A DNA stretch of 36,300 nucleotides from Gracilinema caldarium (GTDB lineage Bacteria > Spirochaetota > Spirochaetia > Treponematales > Breznakiellaceae), in the NCBI RefSeq assembly GCF_029265695.1, contig NZ_JAJUHW010000029.1:1-36300 (forward strand). The letters are read 5' to 3'. How positions within the stretch are numbered: position 1 is the first letter of the stretch; every line of letters begins with the position of its first letter. Of this stretch, positions 8,729 to 18,031 are shown in pieces. A program made the position numbers and the translations under genes. Under the pieces are notes generated by a model that had not been told where the DNA came from, did not search any database, and saw nothing but the letters and a program-made list of their open reading frames with translations.

Positions 8729-9763
8729 TTATTGTACAGTTGTCATAGCTTGCTTGCAAGCTCTTACTATGGTCTCAATGTCTTCGTCGCTGATCCAATA
8801 GTGGGTCACAAAACGGAAGTTTCCCTGTTCAGGTGGATTGGCGAGAATGTTGTAGCTTTTAAGTACTTCGATAAACTGACGGCCCTTTTCCTCTGAGGCC
8901 AGGGAGGGTACAGAAAAGAACACCATGTTGATGTCCAGCCGGTCGGTGGCGACCTGTACGCCCGGTATGGCGCCGAGCCCCTGGGCGAGGCGACGGGCCC
9001 GGCGGTGGTCCTCTTTGAGCCGGCCTGTCATGGTGGTAAGGGCCAGGATGCCCGCCGCGGCAAGTATGCCCGCCTGACGCATGCCCCCGCCCATGATTTT
9101 CCGGTTCCGCCGGGCCCGGTCAATAAATTCCTTTGGCCCCGAGAGCATAGAGCCGACTGGTGTGCAAAGTCCCTTGGATAGACAAAACATCACCGAGTCT
9201 GTATAGGCGGCAATTTTTTTTGCATCAACTTCAAGGGCCGCTGCGGCGTTAAAGAGGCGGGCTCCATCAAGATGTACCGGTATTTTGTGCTTCTGGGCAA
9301 TTGCATAGACCGCTTCCATGTGTGCCAAGGGTACCACGGTGCCGGCAGAATGGGCGTTTTCCATGCAGATCAGCGAGGTCGCTGGATAGTGAATGTCGGT
9401 GCCCCGTATACGTTTTTCTATATCCTCAGGGTCAAGCATCCCCGTGGGGGCCGGGAGCGGCCTCGTTTGAACGCCCGCAATAACTGAGGCTGCCCCTGCT
9501 TCGTGCTGGATAATGTGGCAGTCTTCGCCAAGTAGCACTTCACTTCCCCGTTTGCACCAGGTAAAAAGGGCAAGCTGGTTACCGAAGGTTCCAGAGGGGA
9601 CAAAGAGGGCTGCCTCTTTGCCGACCATGGAAGCAGCTAGGTCTTCGAGCTCATTCACTGTTGGGTCATCCCCATATACATCATCCCCAACTTCCGCATT
9701 CGCTATGGCCTGCCGCATTTCGGGTGTGGGTTTTGTTACCGTATCGCTCCGTACATCAATCAT
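8729..9763 (-). CDS. ltaE: Low-specificity L-threonine aldolase
   Basis: A 344-residue fold-type I PLP enzyme that splits L-threonine or L-allo-threonine into glycine and acetaldehyde. The opening IDVRSDTVTKPTPEMRQAI is the family hallmark. The PLP lysine is K197 (CLSKGL), D166 in HLDGAR contacts the pyridine nitrogen, and H83 (DCHI) matches the active-site histidine. Length is normal. Its start overlaps the stop of the glycosyltransferase gene as ATGA, and it is followed after 3 bases by the peptidase gene, so amino-acid and peptide turnover genes ride on an envelope-type operon. Confidence 0.94.
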   Translation of the reverse strand: MIDVRSDTVTKPTPEMRQAIANAEVGDDVYGDDPTVNELEDLAASMVGKEAALFVPSGTFGNQLALFTWCKRGSEVLLGEDCHIIQHEAGAASVIAGVQTRPLPAPTGMLDPEDIEKRIRGTDIHYPATSLICMENAHSAGTVVPLAHMEAVYAIAQKHKIPVHLDGARLFNAAAALEVDAKKIAAYTDSVMFCLSKGLCTPVGSMLSGPKEFIDRARRNRKIMGGGMRQAGILAAAGILALTTMTGRLKEDHRRARRLAQGLGAIPGVQVATDRLDINMVFFSVPSLASEEKGRQFIEVLKSYNILANPPEQGNFRFVTHYWISDEDIETIVRACKQAMTTVQ

Positions 9764-10923
9764 GGCCTACCGCCTTTTTGTTCAATCAATTCTAAATAGA
9801 GGTCTTCAAATTGGCTTGATATGGTGCTCCAATCGTACATTTTGAATACATTTTCTTGTCCCTGACGTGCCCGGGCGAGTCGTTCTTCTCTGTGTTGGAA
9901 TGCATACTGAATTTGGTTTGCAAGGGCTTCGGGATTTTTTGGCGGTACGAGCCAACCGCCTCCGGTATTTTGAATTACTTCGTTGACCCCTGGCATATCC
10001 GAGACAATCAAAGGAACGCCCATGGCAAGTGCTTCCAACTGTACAATACCAAAGGCTTCAAGTCGTACAAAGGAAGGCAGAATGAAAAGACTGGCTGAAC
10101 TGTAATATTCAAACAGTTCATCATCTTCCACTTGACCAGCAAAGGTAACCATTTCTTCTAGTTTATGATTAGAAACGAAAAGTTTGAGGCTGAGTAATTC
10201 TTCCCCTGAGCCGACGATGGTTAGATGGGCTTGTTGGCCCCGTGTTTTAAGAATATCCATAGCCTGGAGTAAAAACCAAAGGCCCTTGGTTGCCACTAAA
10301 CGTCCGACAAAAAGTATTTCGAACTCTTTTCGTACACAACCCCGAGCTTCGCATTGCTTTAATTTTTCTTTATATACAGATGTATGGATACCAATAGGAA
10401 TGACCTTGTAAGAGAATTCTTTAAGAGTTTCTGAAGTTTCTGCATAGGTTTTTGTTGTTGCAACTATTTTATCTATTTTTTTTAAATGCAGTCTTGTTGA
10501 TTTATAAAAATAGCGATCTAAAAGCTGTTTCGGCTCATTTGGAATCTCGATAGCCCCTAAACGATCTGGAATTTCAATATCACAGTGATAAGTAAGTACT
10601 TGAGGAATATGACGCATTTTTGCCGCATGATTTAAAAAATAAAAAGGCGGAGCATGTGAATGGATGATATCCATAGATCTGAGTAGTCCCCTCGGCTGTG
10701 GTGCAAGTAATGGTGAATAGGTAGGGCCCCATACTGCAGGGATACGAACTACTTGTACCATGCTGTCTGGATCTTGCTGAACCGGACCTGGAAAATGAGA
10801 AAAGATAGTAACCCGGTGGCCCCGTTCTGCAAGGGCATATGAAAGATCGTGAACATACCGTTCGGTCCCGCCTTTGTGGGGAAAATAAAAAGACGAAAGC
10901 ATTGCAATTTGGAGTTTTTTCAT
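9760..10923 (-). CDS. Glycosyltransferase family 4
   Basis: A 387-residue GT-B fold enzyme. The N-terminal domain has FPHKGGTERYVHDLSYAL, and the C-terminal Glycos_transf_1 domain carries the E-x7-E motif (E289 and E297 in EAFGIVQLE) followed by GVPLIVSDMPGVNEVI, the nucleotide-sugar site of retaining GT4 enzymes. It probably builds a glycolipid or surface glycan; donor and acceptor cannot be told. It lies 28 bases after the flippase-type gene, which supports a joint envelope role. The GGAG Shine-Dalgarno lies in a small near-perfect inverted repeat (10931-10947) and is 11 bases from the ATG. Confidence 0.92.
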   Translation of the reverse strand: MKKLQIAMLSSFYFPHKGGTERYVHDLSYALAERGHRVTIFSHFPGPVQQDPDSMVQVVRIPAVWGPTYSPLLAPQPRGLLRSMDIIHSHAPPFYFLNHAAKMRHIPQVLTYHCDIEIPDRLGAIEIPNEPKQLLDRYFYKSTRLHLKKIDKIVATTKTYAETSETLKEFSYKVIPIGIHTSVYKEKLKQCEARGCVRKEFEILFVGRLVATKGLWFLLQAMDILKTRGQQAHLTIVGSGEELLSLKLFVSNHKLEEMVTFAGQVEDDELFEYYSSASLFILPSFVRLEAFGIVQLEALAMGVPLIVSDMPGVNEVIQNTGGGWLVPPKNPEALANQIQYAFQHREERLARARQGQENVFKMYDWSTISSQFEDLYLELIEQKGGRP

Positions 10924-10951
10924 ATAGGGGGATCTCCTTTGGAGCTCATTT

Positions 10952-12007
10952 TTAGACGCTGATAATTAATTTTTTCTGGTTTCTGTCGTGAATGTATGAA
11001 TGTACAAAGAAAATGCCGAGGCCAAAGAGAATATGCAGGTAATAGGTGGCAAAACGCCAGAGGACAATGGCTACGGTGGTGGCTGCCGGGGCGTTATTCA
11101 TACCGGAAAATATCCAGATATAGGAGCCTTCGATGCTGCCGCTTCCCCCGGGGATCGGTATGTAATAGATAACCAAATTGATAATTACAAAGGTTGCCAT
11201 GACATGAAAAAACGTGGATTCAATCGGTGTAAGCCGCCAGAGAACATAATAAACAGAAAAGGCCTGTAAGGTGAGGTTGAATAGACCAAGAAGCAAATCT
11301 GCTATCATGATGATGGTTTTTTCTGCCCACAAAAAGCCGACTTCTTCTTTAAGTGAAGTTGCCCAGTTATGGAACACTTCTGCCCAGTCTTCCTTTTTGA
11401 GCTTTTTCCCCAGCCAATGGCCGATCCGTGTTTTCTGAAACTTGAGTACAAAGCGGCTGATGGTGTCTGGTTTTATCAGGGTGAAGAGAAAAAACAAGCT
11501 CATGGCTAGGGATACAATAAAACCAATATACATGGGCTCCCGGCCGATTTTCATGGAGTTTGCAAGACCAACAGCGGTTGGAATGCTGATCATAAAAATA
11601 AAAAAGGCGGTAAACATGAACTCTACATGGCGGGAAAGTACAATATTGGTAGCTTTTTTGCTGTCTATCCCAATGGATGTTAGGTGCAGGATTTGGAAGG
11701 GCTGTCCGCCAGACGAAAAGGGTGTGAGGTTGGAAAAGAGACTTACATTAACACTGTTGTAAAAGGCTTCCCAGAGGGGGATGCGAATGTTGAATTGCCA
11801 CAGCACCATAATCAATCTGATTGAATCAACTATATAAATAATAAAATAACAGGCAAAGGGGACGAGAACGATGCTGTAGTCTACTTTTTTTATTGCTCCG
11901 ACAATGTCATTAAAATCCATTAAAAAGGCAATACCTAAATTGGCAAGGAATCCAATCAGAACTGCCAAGAACATGGATCTGATTAGTTTTTTTCGTTCCG
12001 CATTCAT
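10952..12007 (-). CDS. LPG-synthase transmembrane-domain (flippase-like) membrane protein
   Basis: A 351-residue integral membrane protein with about eight hydrophobic segments, of the lysylphosphatidylglycerol synthase TM-region family (PF03706, UPF0104). The LFSNLTPFSSGGQPFQI and IYYIPIPGGSGSIEGSY motifs are diagnostic. Members without the soluble catalytic half, like this one, are thought to move lipids or to modify glycolipids. It is the first gene of the operon 12007 to 7583. No Shine-Dalgarno precedes the ATG, and the promoter at 12020-12048 would give a leader of only about 6 bases, so translation may be leaderless. Confidence 0.92.
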   Translation of the reverse strand: MNAERKKLIRSMFLAVLIGFLANLGIAFLMDFNDIVGAIKKVDYSIVLVPFACYFIIYIVDSIRLIMVLWQFNIRIPLWEAFYNSVNVSLFSNLTPFSSGGQPFQILHLTSIGIDSKKATNIVLSRHVEFMFTAFFIFMISIPTAVGLANSMKIGREPMYIGFIVSLAMSLFFLFTLIKPDTISRFVLKFQKTRIGHWLGKKLKKEDWAEVFHNWATSLKEEVGFLWAEKTIIMIADLLLGLFNLTLQAFSVYYVLWRLTPIESTFFHVMATFVIINLVIYYIPIPGGSGSIEGSYIWIFSGMNNAPAATTVAIVLWRFATYYLHILFGLGIFFVHSYIHDRNQKKLIISV

Positions 12008-12019
12008 GATATGATTGCT

Positions 12020-12048
12020 ATATTACACCATAGTACGGCGTATTTCAA
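12020..12048 (-). promoter_or_regulatory. Promoter of the flippase-GT4-ltaE-M24 operon
   Basis: TTGAAA (12048 to 12043), a 17-base spacer and TAATAT (12025 to 12020) on the minus strand. The expected start near 12013 lies about 6 bases from the ATG. The element sits in the gap shared with the divergent cupin gene. Confidence 0.6.
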
Positions 12049-12070
12049 TTCAACGAATAAGGAGGCCAAG

Positions 12071-12415
12071 ATGATTATTCATCGTCATGAAATGAAGGTA
12101 GAACTTAAGGAACGGATGCGTGACGGAGAAGGTACGACCACTCTTGTGCATCTTGTAGATGGCTCCACTATGAAAAACGCGCGCCTGCTTTCGGAGGTGA
12201 CCCTGCCCCCGGGTGCTTCAATTGGTGAGCACCGGCATGATTCGGAGACAGAATATTATATTATTTTGGAAGGAAATGGCATTGTGAAGGATAATGGGGT
12301 TGATAAGCCGGTGAAAGCAGGCGATGTGGTGGTTACCGGTGACGGTGCGAGCCACAGCATTAAAAATACCGGGGCGGAACCGCTGAAACTGGTTGCAGTG
12401 ATCATTACCTACTAA
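12071..12415 (+). CDS. Small cupin-domain protein
   Basis: A 114-residue single-domain cupin (cupin_2 fold). Both cupin motifs are visible: GEHRHDSETEYYIILEGNG and GDVVVTGDGASHSIKNTG, with the His and Glu residues that usually bind a divalent metal. The reaction is unknown; such proteins range from isomerases to sensors. AAGGAGG at 12059-12065 fixes the start at the ATG at 12071; the frame is open back to 12011 but that would run nearly into the divergent gene. A strong hairpin terminator follows. Confidence 0.9.
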   Translation: MIIHRHEMKVELKERMRDGEGTTTLVHLVDGSTMKNARLLSEVTLPPGASIGEHRHDSETEYYIILEGNGIVKDNGVDKPVKAGDVVVTGDGASHSIKNTGAEPLKLVAVIITY

Positions 12416-12447
12416 GTAATAGCTGCAGCCCGATCTATTGGCTAAAA

Positions 12448-12481
12448 AAAAGACCGGACAGCGGTCGCTGCCCGGTCTTTT
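12448..12481. terminator. Bidirectional hairpin terminator between the cupin gene and leuS
   Basis: Ten-base arms AAAAGACCGG (12448-12457) and CCGGTCTTTT (12472-12481) enclose a second 4-5 bp stem (CAGCG/CGCTG, 12459-12470). T-runs on both strands let it stop the cupin mRNA on the plus strand and the leuS mRNA on the minus strand. Confidence 0.9.
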
Positions 12482-12494
12482 CATCATTTAAGGC

Positions 12495-14954
12495 TTATTT
12501 TACGACAATATTTACCAGTTTATCCGGTACAGAAATAACCTTAGCAACAGTTACCCCTTCGAGCCATTTTTTGACCCCCGGTAAGGCCAGGGCCGTTTGT
12601 TCAAGCTCTGCCTTTGCAGTTCCAACAGGGGCGGTAAATTTGTCGCGGATTTTACCGTTTACCTGTACCACGATGGTTACTTCGTTATCCGCCGCAAGAC
12701 TTGCATCATAGCGGGGCCACTGGCTTTTGGACACTGATTCTTTATGCCCCAATTTTTCCCAAAGCTCCTCTGCCAGGTGCGGTGCATAGGGCCCCACAAG
12801 CTGAACCAGGGGTTCCCAGAAAGTTCGGGGGAGTTTTTCCAGTTTTGCAAGCTCCGATGAATAGACCATCATGGCGCTGATGGCGGTGTTAAAATTCAAG
12901 GTTGCCGTGTCATCGGTTACCTTCTTAATGGTCTTGTGCAGGAGCCGCATAATATCCTGGGTCTGCGTGTTATCCAGTCCTGCTTCGGCTGGAGTTTCGA
13001 CCAGGGGTCTTTCGCCCAGTGCCCAGAGCCGCTCGAGGAAACGGGAAACACCGACGAGACCTGCGGTAGCCCAGGGTTTGCTTACTTCCAGGGGGCCCAT
13101 AAACATTTCATAGACCCTCATGGAGTCCGCACCATACTCCTTGATAATATCATCGGGATTGATGACATTGCCCCGGCTCTTACTCATCTTTTGACCGTCT
13201 TCGCCGAGTATCATTCCCTGGTTCACCAGGCGCTGGAAGGGCTCTTTAGTGTTCACCAGGCCGAGGTCATAGAGCACCTTGTGCCAGAACCGGCTGTACA
13301 GGAGGTGTAATACCGCATGCTCCGTACCGCCCACATAGAGGTCTACGGGCATCCAGTATTCTATCGCCTTTTGGGAAGCAAATTCTTTATCATTGTGAGG
13401 GTCAAGGTAGCGGAGGTAATACCAGCAGGAGCCAGCCCATTGGGGCATGGTGTTGGTTTCTCGTTTTGCCTTGCCGCCGCATTTGGGGCATGTGGTGTTG
13501 ACCCATTCACTAATACCAGCAAGGGGTGATTCGCCCGTACCAGTCGGAGCATAGGACTGGACATCCGGCAGCTTAAGGGGGAGCTGGTCCTCCGGGAGCG
13601 GCACGATTCCGCAGGATTCGCAGTGAACAATAGGAATGGGCTCTCCCCAATAACGCTGGCGGCTGAAGATCCAGTCCCGCAGCTTATAGTTGACTGCCCG
13701 TTTGCCAATGCCCTTTTCTTCAAGCCAGGCTACGATCTTCTTTTTGAACTCCGAAGTTGGACTGCCGTCGAAGGGGCCCGAATTAACTGCCCAGCCATCG
13801 GCGGTGGTACAGGCTTCGGGTGCTTTGGAATAATCCTTTCCTGCCGATGGCACTTCAGAGGCCACTACCTGTATAATTGGCAGGTTAAAGGCCTTGGCAA
13901 AATCCCAGTCCCGTTCGTCATGGGCAGGAACAGCCATAATGGCTCCGGTTCCGTAGGAAATAAGAACATAGTCGGCGATCCAGATGGGAATTTTGCGTCC
14001 GTTTACCGGATTTATCGCATAGGCTCCGGAAAAGACGCCGGTTTTTTCCTTTGCAAGGTCGGTCCGTTCAAGGTCGCTTTTTTTGGCCGCCGCATCGATA
14101 TAGGCTGTCACCGCGCTTTTCTGCTCAGGGGTGGTTATTTTTTCAACCAGCGGATGTTCCGGGGCGAGCACCATATAGGTTGCTCCAAAAAGCGTGTCAG
14201 GACGGGTGGTATAAATCTCAAGTTCCGCATCGTGTCCATCAATTTTAAAAAGTACATTGGCCCCTTCTGACTTGCCGATCCAGTTGCGCTGCATGAGCTT
14301 AACTGGCTCGGGCCAGTCAAGCAGATCCAGGTCCTCTAGGAGCCGCTCCGCATAGGCGGTAATTTTCAGAATCCATTGGCGAATCCGTTTCCGCGTGACT
14401 TTGGTCCCGCAGCGGTCACAGGCGCCGTCCTTTACCTCTTCATTTGCAAGGCCGGTCTTACAGGAGGGGCACCAGTTGATGGGTGTTTCCGCTTCGTAGG
14501 CAAGTCCCTTTTCAAAGAGCTTGAGGAATATCCACTGGGTCCATTTGTAATAATCGGCTTCACAGGTGGAGACTTCTCGGTCCCAGTCATAAGAAAAACC
14601 CAGGGCTTTTATTTGGGTGCGGAATTTATCGATATTTGCCCTTGTGGTGGTGGCCGGGTGGGTGCCGGTCTTAATGGCGTAATTCTCTGCCGGGAGTCCG
14701 AAGGCGTCGAAGCCCATGGGATGGAGAACGTTGTATCCGTTCATCCTGAGATATCGGCAGTAAATGTCTGTTGCGGTATATCCCTCAGGATGGCCTACAT
14801 GAAGGCCCTGGGCTGAAGGGTAGGGAAACATATCGAGTACATATTGTCGTTTTTCTTTTGGAAAAGCGGGGTCTTCTACAGCCCTAAAGGTTTTGTGTTC
14901 TTCCCAATAGTGCTGCCATTTTGGTTCAATCTTATCAAAGGGGTATCTGGCCAT
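12495..14954 (-). CDS. leuS: Leucyl-tRNA synthetase
   Basis: An 819-residue class Ia synthetase that charges tRNA-Leu. The HIGH-type motif HVGH is at residues 52-55, inside [17 protein letters not shown]. The CP1 editing domain follows ([21 protein letters not shown]), and KMSKS is at 589-593, then the anticodon-binding domain and the C-terminal extension ending in VNGKIRDKF. Two CxxC-type clusters (CPSCKTG...CDRCG and CPKCGGK) may bind zinc. It is monocistronic, with a promoter at 15004-15032 and an AAGGAG Shine-Dalgarno upstream of ATG 14954. Length is normal for bacterial LeuS. Confidence 0.98.
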   Translation of the reverse strand: MARYPFDKIEPKWQHYWEEHKTFRAVEDPAFPKEKRQYVLDMFPYPSAQGLHVGHPEGYTATDIYCRYLRMNGYNVLHPMGFDAFGLPAENYAIKTGTHPATTTRANIDKFRTQIKALGFSYDWDREVSTCEADYYKWTQWIFLKLFEKGLAYEAETPINWCPSCKTGLANEEVKDGACDRCGTKVTRKRIRQWILKITAYAERLLEDLDLLDWPEPVKLMQRNWIGKSEGANVLFKIDGHDAELEIYTTRPDTLFGATYMVLAPEHPLVEKITTPEQKSAVTAYIDAAAKKSDLERTDLAKEKTGVFSGAYAINPVNGRKIPIWIADYVLISYGTGAIMAVPAHDERDWDFAKAFNLPIIQVVASEVPSAGKDYSKAPEACTTADGWAVNSGPFDGSPTSEFKKKIVAWLEEKGIGKRAVNYKLRDWIFSRQRYWGEPIPIVHCESCGIVPLPEDQLPLKLPDVQSYAPTGTGESPLAGISEWVNTTCPKCGGKAKRETNTMPQWAGSCWYYLRYLDPHNDKEFASQKAIEYWMPVDLYVGGTEHAVLHLLYSRFWHKVLYDLGLVNTKEPFQRLVNQGMILGEDGQKMSKSRGNVINPDDIIKEYGADSMRVYEMFMGPLEVSKPWATAGLVGVSRFLERLWALGERPLVETPAEAGLDNTQTQDIMRLLHKTIKKVTDDTATLNFNTAISAMMVYSSELAKLEKLPRTFWEPLVQLVGPYAPHLAEELWEKLGHKESVSKSQWPRYDASLAADNEVTIVVQVNGKIRDKFTAPVGTAKAELEQTALALPGVKKWLEGVTVAKVISVPDKLVNIVVK

Positions 14955-15003
14955 GGAACGGAGCTCCTTATTATTTCGCAGATTCGCTCATATCGCGTCT
15001 GCC

Positions 15004-15032
15004 ATAATAATAACTCATGATAAATTGGGCAA
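15004..15032 (-). promoter_or_regulatory. Probable leuS promoter
   Basis: TTGCCC (15032 to 15027), a 17-base spacer and TATTAT (15009 to 15004) on the minus strand, giving a leader of about 43 bases that contains the AAGGAG Shine-Dalgarno. No T-box-like element is visible in that leader. Confidence 0.5.
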
Positions 15033-15038
15033 GAGAAT

Positions 15039-15092
15039 GGGAGCTGTTTCAAAACTTGGATAGTTTACTTAGGGATATTTAAAATAGCTCCC
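15039..15092. repeat. Wide inverted repeat downstream of the MCP gene
   Basis: GGGAGCT (15039-15045) and AGCTCCC (15086-15092) flank a nested hairpin, AAACT/AGTTT (15052-15066). It lies just after the MCP stop and could fold in the 3' end of that mRNA, but no U-run follows on the minus strand, so I do not call it a terminator. Confidence 0.3.
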
Positions 15093-15107
15093 CTCAAATT
15101 GGTTCAA

Positions 15108-16736
15108 TTAGTTCAAAAGGCCCCGTTCCAAGGCTTGTACTTGTGCCAGATTTTGGTCCCCTACCGTTTTAATATGGGTGATGATTTCATCAAATTCTTT
15201 ATAAGCTTCTGTAATAGCCTTAAGCTTTGCGGTGATTTCGGTGAGCAGGGTAAAAACTTGTTCTATATGGCCCATGTTTTCTGATACTTCGCTGTTTATT
15301 TCATTTATATGGTCGTTTGAGGTGCTCACTACTTCGCTGATTTTACCGCTGGCGGTAAGCATTTCCTGGGCTCCCAGGGCCATTTCAGAAAGACCCTGGA
15401 GTATTTCTTCGATAGCTTTAAAAACGTCTTCTATTTCTTTGACAAGACCAGTGCGGTTGTTGAGGTAGTCTTTTATGTAGGCAGCCGTATCGGATACGAC
15501 TTTAGTATTTTCTTTAAGTACCCCGATCATCGTTTCAGTTTGGCTGCGAGCTTCCGCAGAGAGTTTTCTTATTTCTTGAGCGATGACCGAAAAACCCTTG
15601 CCCGCACTCCCCGCATGGGCTGCTTCTACTGATGCATTCATGGCTAAAAGGTTTGTCGTATCCGCAATGGTAGTAATACCCTGGGCTGTTTGTAAAGATT
15701 TGGTTGAACTTGTGACAACCGCATCAAAACTCTTAAAAAGCTGGGACAGTTCTACGCTCTGGGCCGCAATCTTATTGAGAATGGCATTCATACTTTCGTG
15801 TTTTGCCTGAGCCCTGCTTGAAATGGACTGGATGGTAGTCCCGATTTGGGTTATTGCGGAACTTGTTTCCTGCAGAAATACATTATGTTCATTGGTAGCA
15901 TCCCGGAGTCCCGCTATATGGTTGGCCATATCGCGGTTTGAAGCAAGACTTGAATTAGTTCGGTCCTGTAAAATACTTATTTCCCGGTTTGCCTGTTCAA
16001 GGGATTCTTTAACTTGTTTATTTAAGAATTGGGATCGGTTTGCAGTCTGAACCAGGTTCTGGCCTAGATTAAAGGTTTTCCGAGTGTTTTCCAGCAGCTT
16101 GTTGAGCCGTTCAAGCTGTTTTTTGCTCTCTTCCACGCTTTTATTGGATATGGATATGATTGAACGATAAAAACCTTCAATAAACAATATGAAAATATTA
16201 ACTGGCACTAAGGTGAGTGTCAGCAAAATAAAAAGTGAAAAGATTTGTTTTGAAAATCCCCCTGCCGCCGGGACGATGTATAAAAGGGTGACGAGTATAA
16301 AACTCGCGGTATTTCCAATCATGTACAATATGATCTGTCGTTTGGAGAGGGACATGATGAGATTTACTATCGTTGCTGCCAATGTATAAGCTACCATGCG
16401 GTAAATACTGATTCCACCTTCTGCGGGGAGCAGAAGACCAACCCAGGTCGGATTTAACCACAGCCCAATAGAAGAAAGATAAGCTGCTAGAGTATGTTTG
16501 CCCCTTCCAAGCATGATGATAGAAACAATGAATGTTAAAGAAGTAAAAATCACTGAAAGGAGGAATAATAAGCTGTTTTGGGGGTTTTCGGCAAATCGAA
16601 CAATGGCACCGGTATTGAAATATAAAAACAATACAATGTTTCCATAAAACAAAATCGGAAGCTGCTTCTGAAGTCCTATGGGGAGCGAATTGAGATAATT
16701 TTCTTTTAAGATCAAATTAACGAGCTTTTTTTTCAA
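15108..16736 (-). CDS. Methyl-accepting chemotaxis protein with six TM segments
   Basis: A 542-residue receptor. The first 190 residues hold six hydrophobic segments (about 27-44, 56-76, 84-104, 112-130, 135-155, 165-187) with short loops and no periplasmic sensor domain; the remainder is a long coiled coil with the MCP signalling tip TTNLLAMNASVEAAHAGSAG and IAQEIRKLSAEA. It should couple to CheA/CheW and sense a membrane-borne or energy-related cue (inference). There is no HAMP motif I can identify. The start is TTG at 16736, with GGAGG seven bases upstream; that Shine-Dalgarno lies in the 3' arm of a hairpin. It may be co-transcribed with the PH-like gene upstream. Confidence 0.92.
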   Translation of the reverse strand: MKKKLVNLILKENYLNSLPIGLQKQLPILFYGNIVLFLYFNTGAIVRFAENPQNSLLFLLSVIFTSLTFIVSIIMLGRGKHTLAAYLSSIGLWLNPTWVGLLLPAEGGISIYRMVAYTLAATIVNLIMSLSKRQIILYMIGNTASFILVTLLYIVPAAGGFSKQIFSLFILLTLTLVPVNIFILFIEGFYRSIISISNKSVEESKKQLERLNKLLENTRKTFNLGQNLVQTANRSQFLNKQVKESLEQANREISILQDRTNSSLASNRDMANHIAGLRDATNEHNVFLQETSSAITQIGTTIQSISSRAQAKHESMNAILNKIAAQSVELSQLFKSFDAVVTSSTKSLQTAQGITTIADTTNLLAMNASVEAAHAGSAGKGFSVIAQEIRKLSAEARSQTETMIGVLKENTKVVSDTAAYIKDYLNNRTGLVKEIEDVFKAIEEILQGLSEMALGAQEMLTASGKISEVVSTSNDHINEINSEVSENMGHIEQVFTLLTEITAKLKAITEAYKEFDEIITHIKTVGDQNLAQVQALERGLLN

Positions 16737-16761
16737 AATAAAGCCTCCGTATATGGAGGCT
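16734..16761 (-). terminator. Terminator-like hairpin that contains the MCP Shine-Dalgarno
   Basis: On the minus strand AGCCTCC (16761 to 16755), a six-base loop and GGAGGCT (16748 to 16742) form a perfect 7-bp stem followed by the U-rich TTATTTT. It can act as an intrinsic terminator for the gene ending at 16795. The 3' arm is also the GGAGG that serves the TTG start of the MCP gene, so the fold would hide that site. Confidence 0.5.
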
Positions 16762-16794
16762 AGTATATATTAAAATCTCCAAAATGTATAGTTT

Positions 16795-17334
16795 TTAGGC
16801 TCCTTGTTCCAATACATGCCGTATTTGATCTTTCAGTTTGATGAGCTGTTCTTCCTTTCGTAAACTTACCGATTCTATGACGAGCCGCTCGGAATCTCTA
16901 AGGTATAGGATTAAATTGTTGTATTGTTTAGGCCGGAACAGTTTGCCTATCCCGTGCTGCGGTATGCTTTCTTTGTCATCGCCCCGTGTTTGCTGCATTG
17001 AGCCCTTTGTTGCCCGTTCCACCGAAATTTCATCAACCTGATCAAAGGGAATTTCTAATATTTTTGCCAGGAATAGAAGCCCAAAACGAAAACTAATTGT
17101 TTTGCGTATTGGATTAAAGACCCATCGCTCTTCATAAAAGATTCCAAAGAAAAGCAAAATAATAATTACAAGTCCAGGGACTCCAAAACCTGCTGGGGAA
17201 CCTTCTTGTACCGGGAGCAGCAAGGCAAACAGAACCACGCTGCCAATACAGAATAATACGAGCCTAATCCATAGGGGTACATGGAGTATTAGAATGCCCT
17301 TTTCTTTGGTGGTGCTTTTCAGCAAAAACTCCAT
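16795..17334 (-). CDS. Small membrane protein with PH-like C-terminal domain
   Basis: A 179-residue protein with two hydrophobic segments (about 22-41 and 50-67) and a cytoplasmic remainder. The segment FNPIRKTISFRFGLLFLAKILEIPFDQVDEISVE resembles the bacterial PH-like domains found after TM pairs, and the NNLILYLRDSERLVIES part fits the following beta strands. Function is unknown. It starts 3 bases after the HAD stop with GGAGG eight bases upstream, so it is translationally coupled to that gene. The family is assigned by fold impression, not by a clear motif. Confidence 0.75.
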   Translation of the reverse strand: MEFLLKSTTKEKGILILHVPLWIRLVLFCIGSVVLFALLLPVQEGSPAGFGVPGLVIIILLFFGIFYEERWVFNPIRKTISFRFGLLFLAKILEIPFDQVDEISVERATKGSMQQTRGDDKESIPQHGIGKLFRPKQYNNLILYLRDSERLVIESVSLRKEEQLIKLKDQIRHVLEQGA

Positions 17335-17337
17335 AAT

Positions 17338-17970
17338 CTACGCCTCCAGATACTTTTTTAGTTCAAAAATGCTGTTGATCCGTTCATGAGGATAGTCCTG
17401 GTGCAGGTTTTCCTCATCCAACAGGATGCCCCGGCCGCCGATATCTAAATATCCTTGTACATAGGAGGGGTAATCATCGATAAAGAGAACCTCCTGGGGG
17501 CTTTTCCCAAGGGTTTTCAAAACCCGATAGAAGACTTCCTTTTGGGGTTTCCCTTGCAGGCCATTCCAGCGGATATCGAAAATATGGGTAAAAATGCCCT
17601 GCAGTTCTAGCTTGTTGATGATTCGTTCTGCATGTTCCATGGGCGAATTGGTAAGAATTGCCTTAGGTTGTTTTAGACTGAGTAAAAAGTCCCGTACTTT
17701 TGGATCCGGATGCAAACCCGCTTCTTCTCCTGCGGGGTGTATGGCCCGGTAATAAGTATCGACATCGGTAAGGCCCTCTTCTGCCATGAGCCATTCCAGG
17801 GTGGTGCCATAGAAAGCGATTCGAGCTTGTCGTCTCTGAACTGCTTCTTCTTCTGAAATCCCAAGATACTGGGCCGTGAACTTTCTGATCCGCTCGCCCA
17901 CCGCTTTTTCGAGGCCGAAGCTGCTGGAATAGAGGGTGTTGTCGAGGTCAAAGAGTAAATAAGAAACCAT
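17338..17970 (-). CDS. HAD-family phosphatase, pyrimidine 5'-nucleotidase type
   Basis: A 210-residue HAD hydrolase. Motif I is FDLDNTLY with nucleophile D8 and D10, motif II is ILTNSP, motif III is the Lys in LQGKPQKEV, and motif IV is FIDDYPSYVQG. A helical cap lies between motifs I and II. The DNTLY...ILTNSP layout is that of the Sdt1/PhoG-like pyrimidine 5'-nucleotidase subgroup; substrate is therefore probably a nucleotide or small phosphate ester. No Shine-Dalgarno precedes ATG 17970, and a TATAAC lies 3 bases upstream, so the mRNA may be leaderless; no convincing -35 was found. Confidence 0.9.
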   Translation of the reverse strand: MVSYLLFDLDNTLYSSSFGLEKAVGERIRKFTAQYLGISEEEAVQRRQARIAFYGTTLEWLMAEEGLTDVDTYYRAIHPAGEEAGLHPDPKVRDFLLSLKQPKAILTNSPMEHAERIINKLELQGIFTHIFDIRWNGLQGKPQKEVFYRVLKTLGKSPQEVLFIDDYPSYVQGYLDIGGRGILLDEENLHQDYPHERINSIFELKKYLEA

Positions 17971-18031
17971 AGTGTTATACTATCAAATTACAACAGCAAT
18001 GATAATGGTTATATCAGAGGAATTTGGTTCA

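Noticed and set aside
13623-14270. A 215-codon frame on the plus strand inside leuS
   Set aside because: It is a shadow of the conserved leuS coding sequence, without a start signal.
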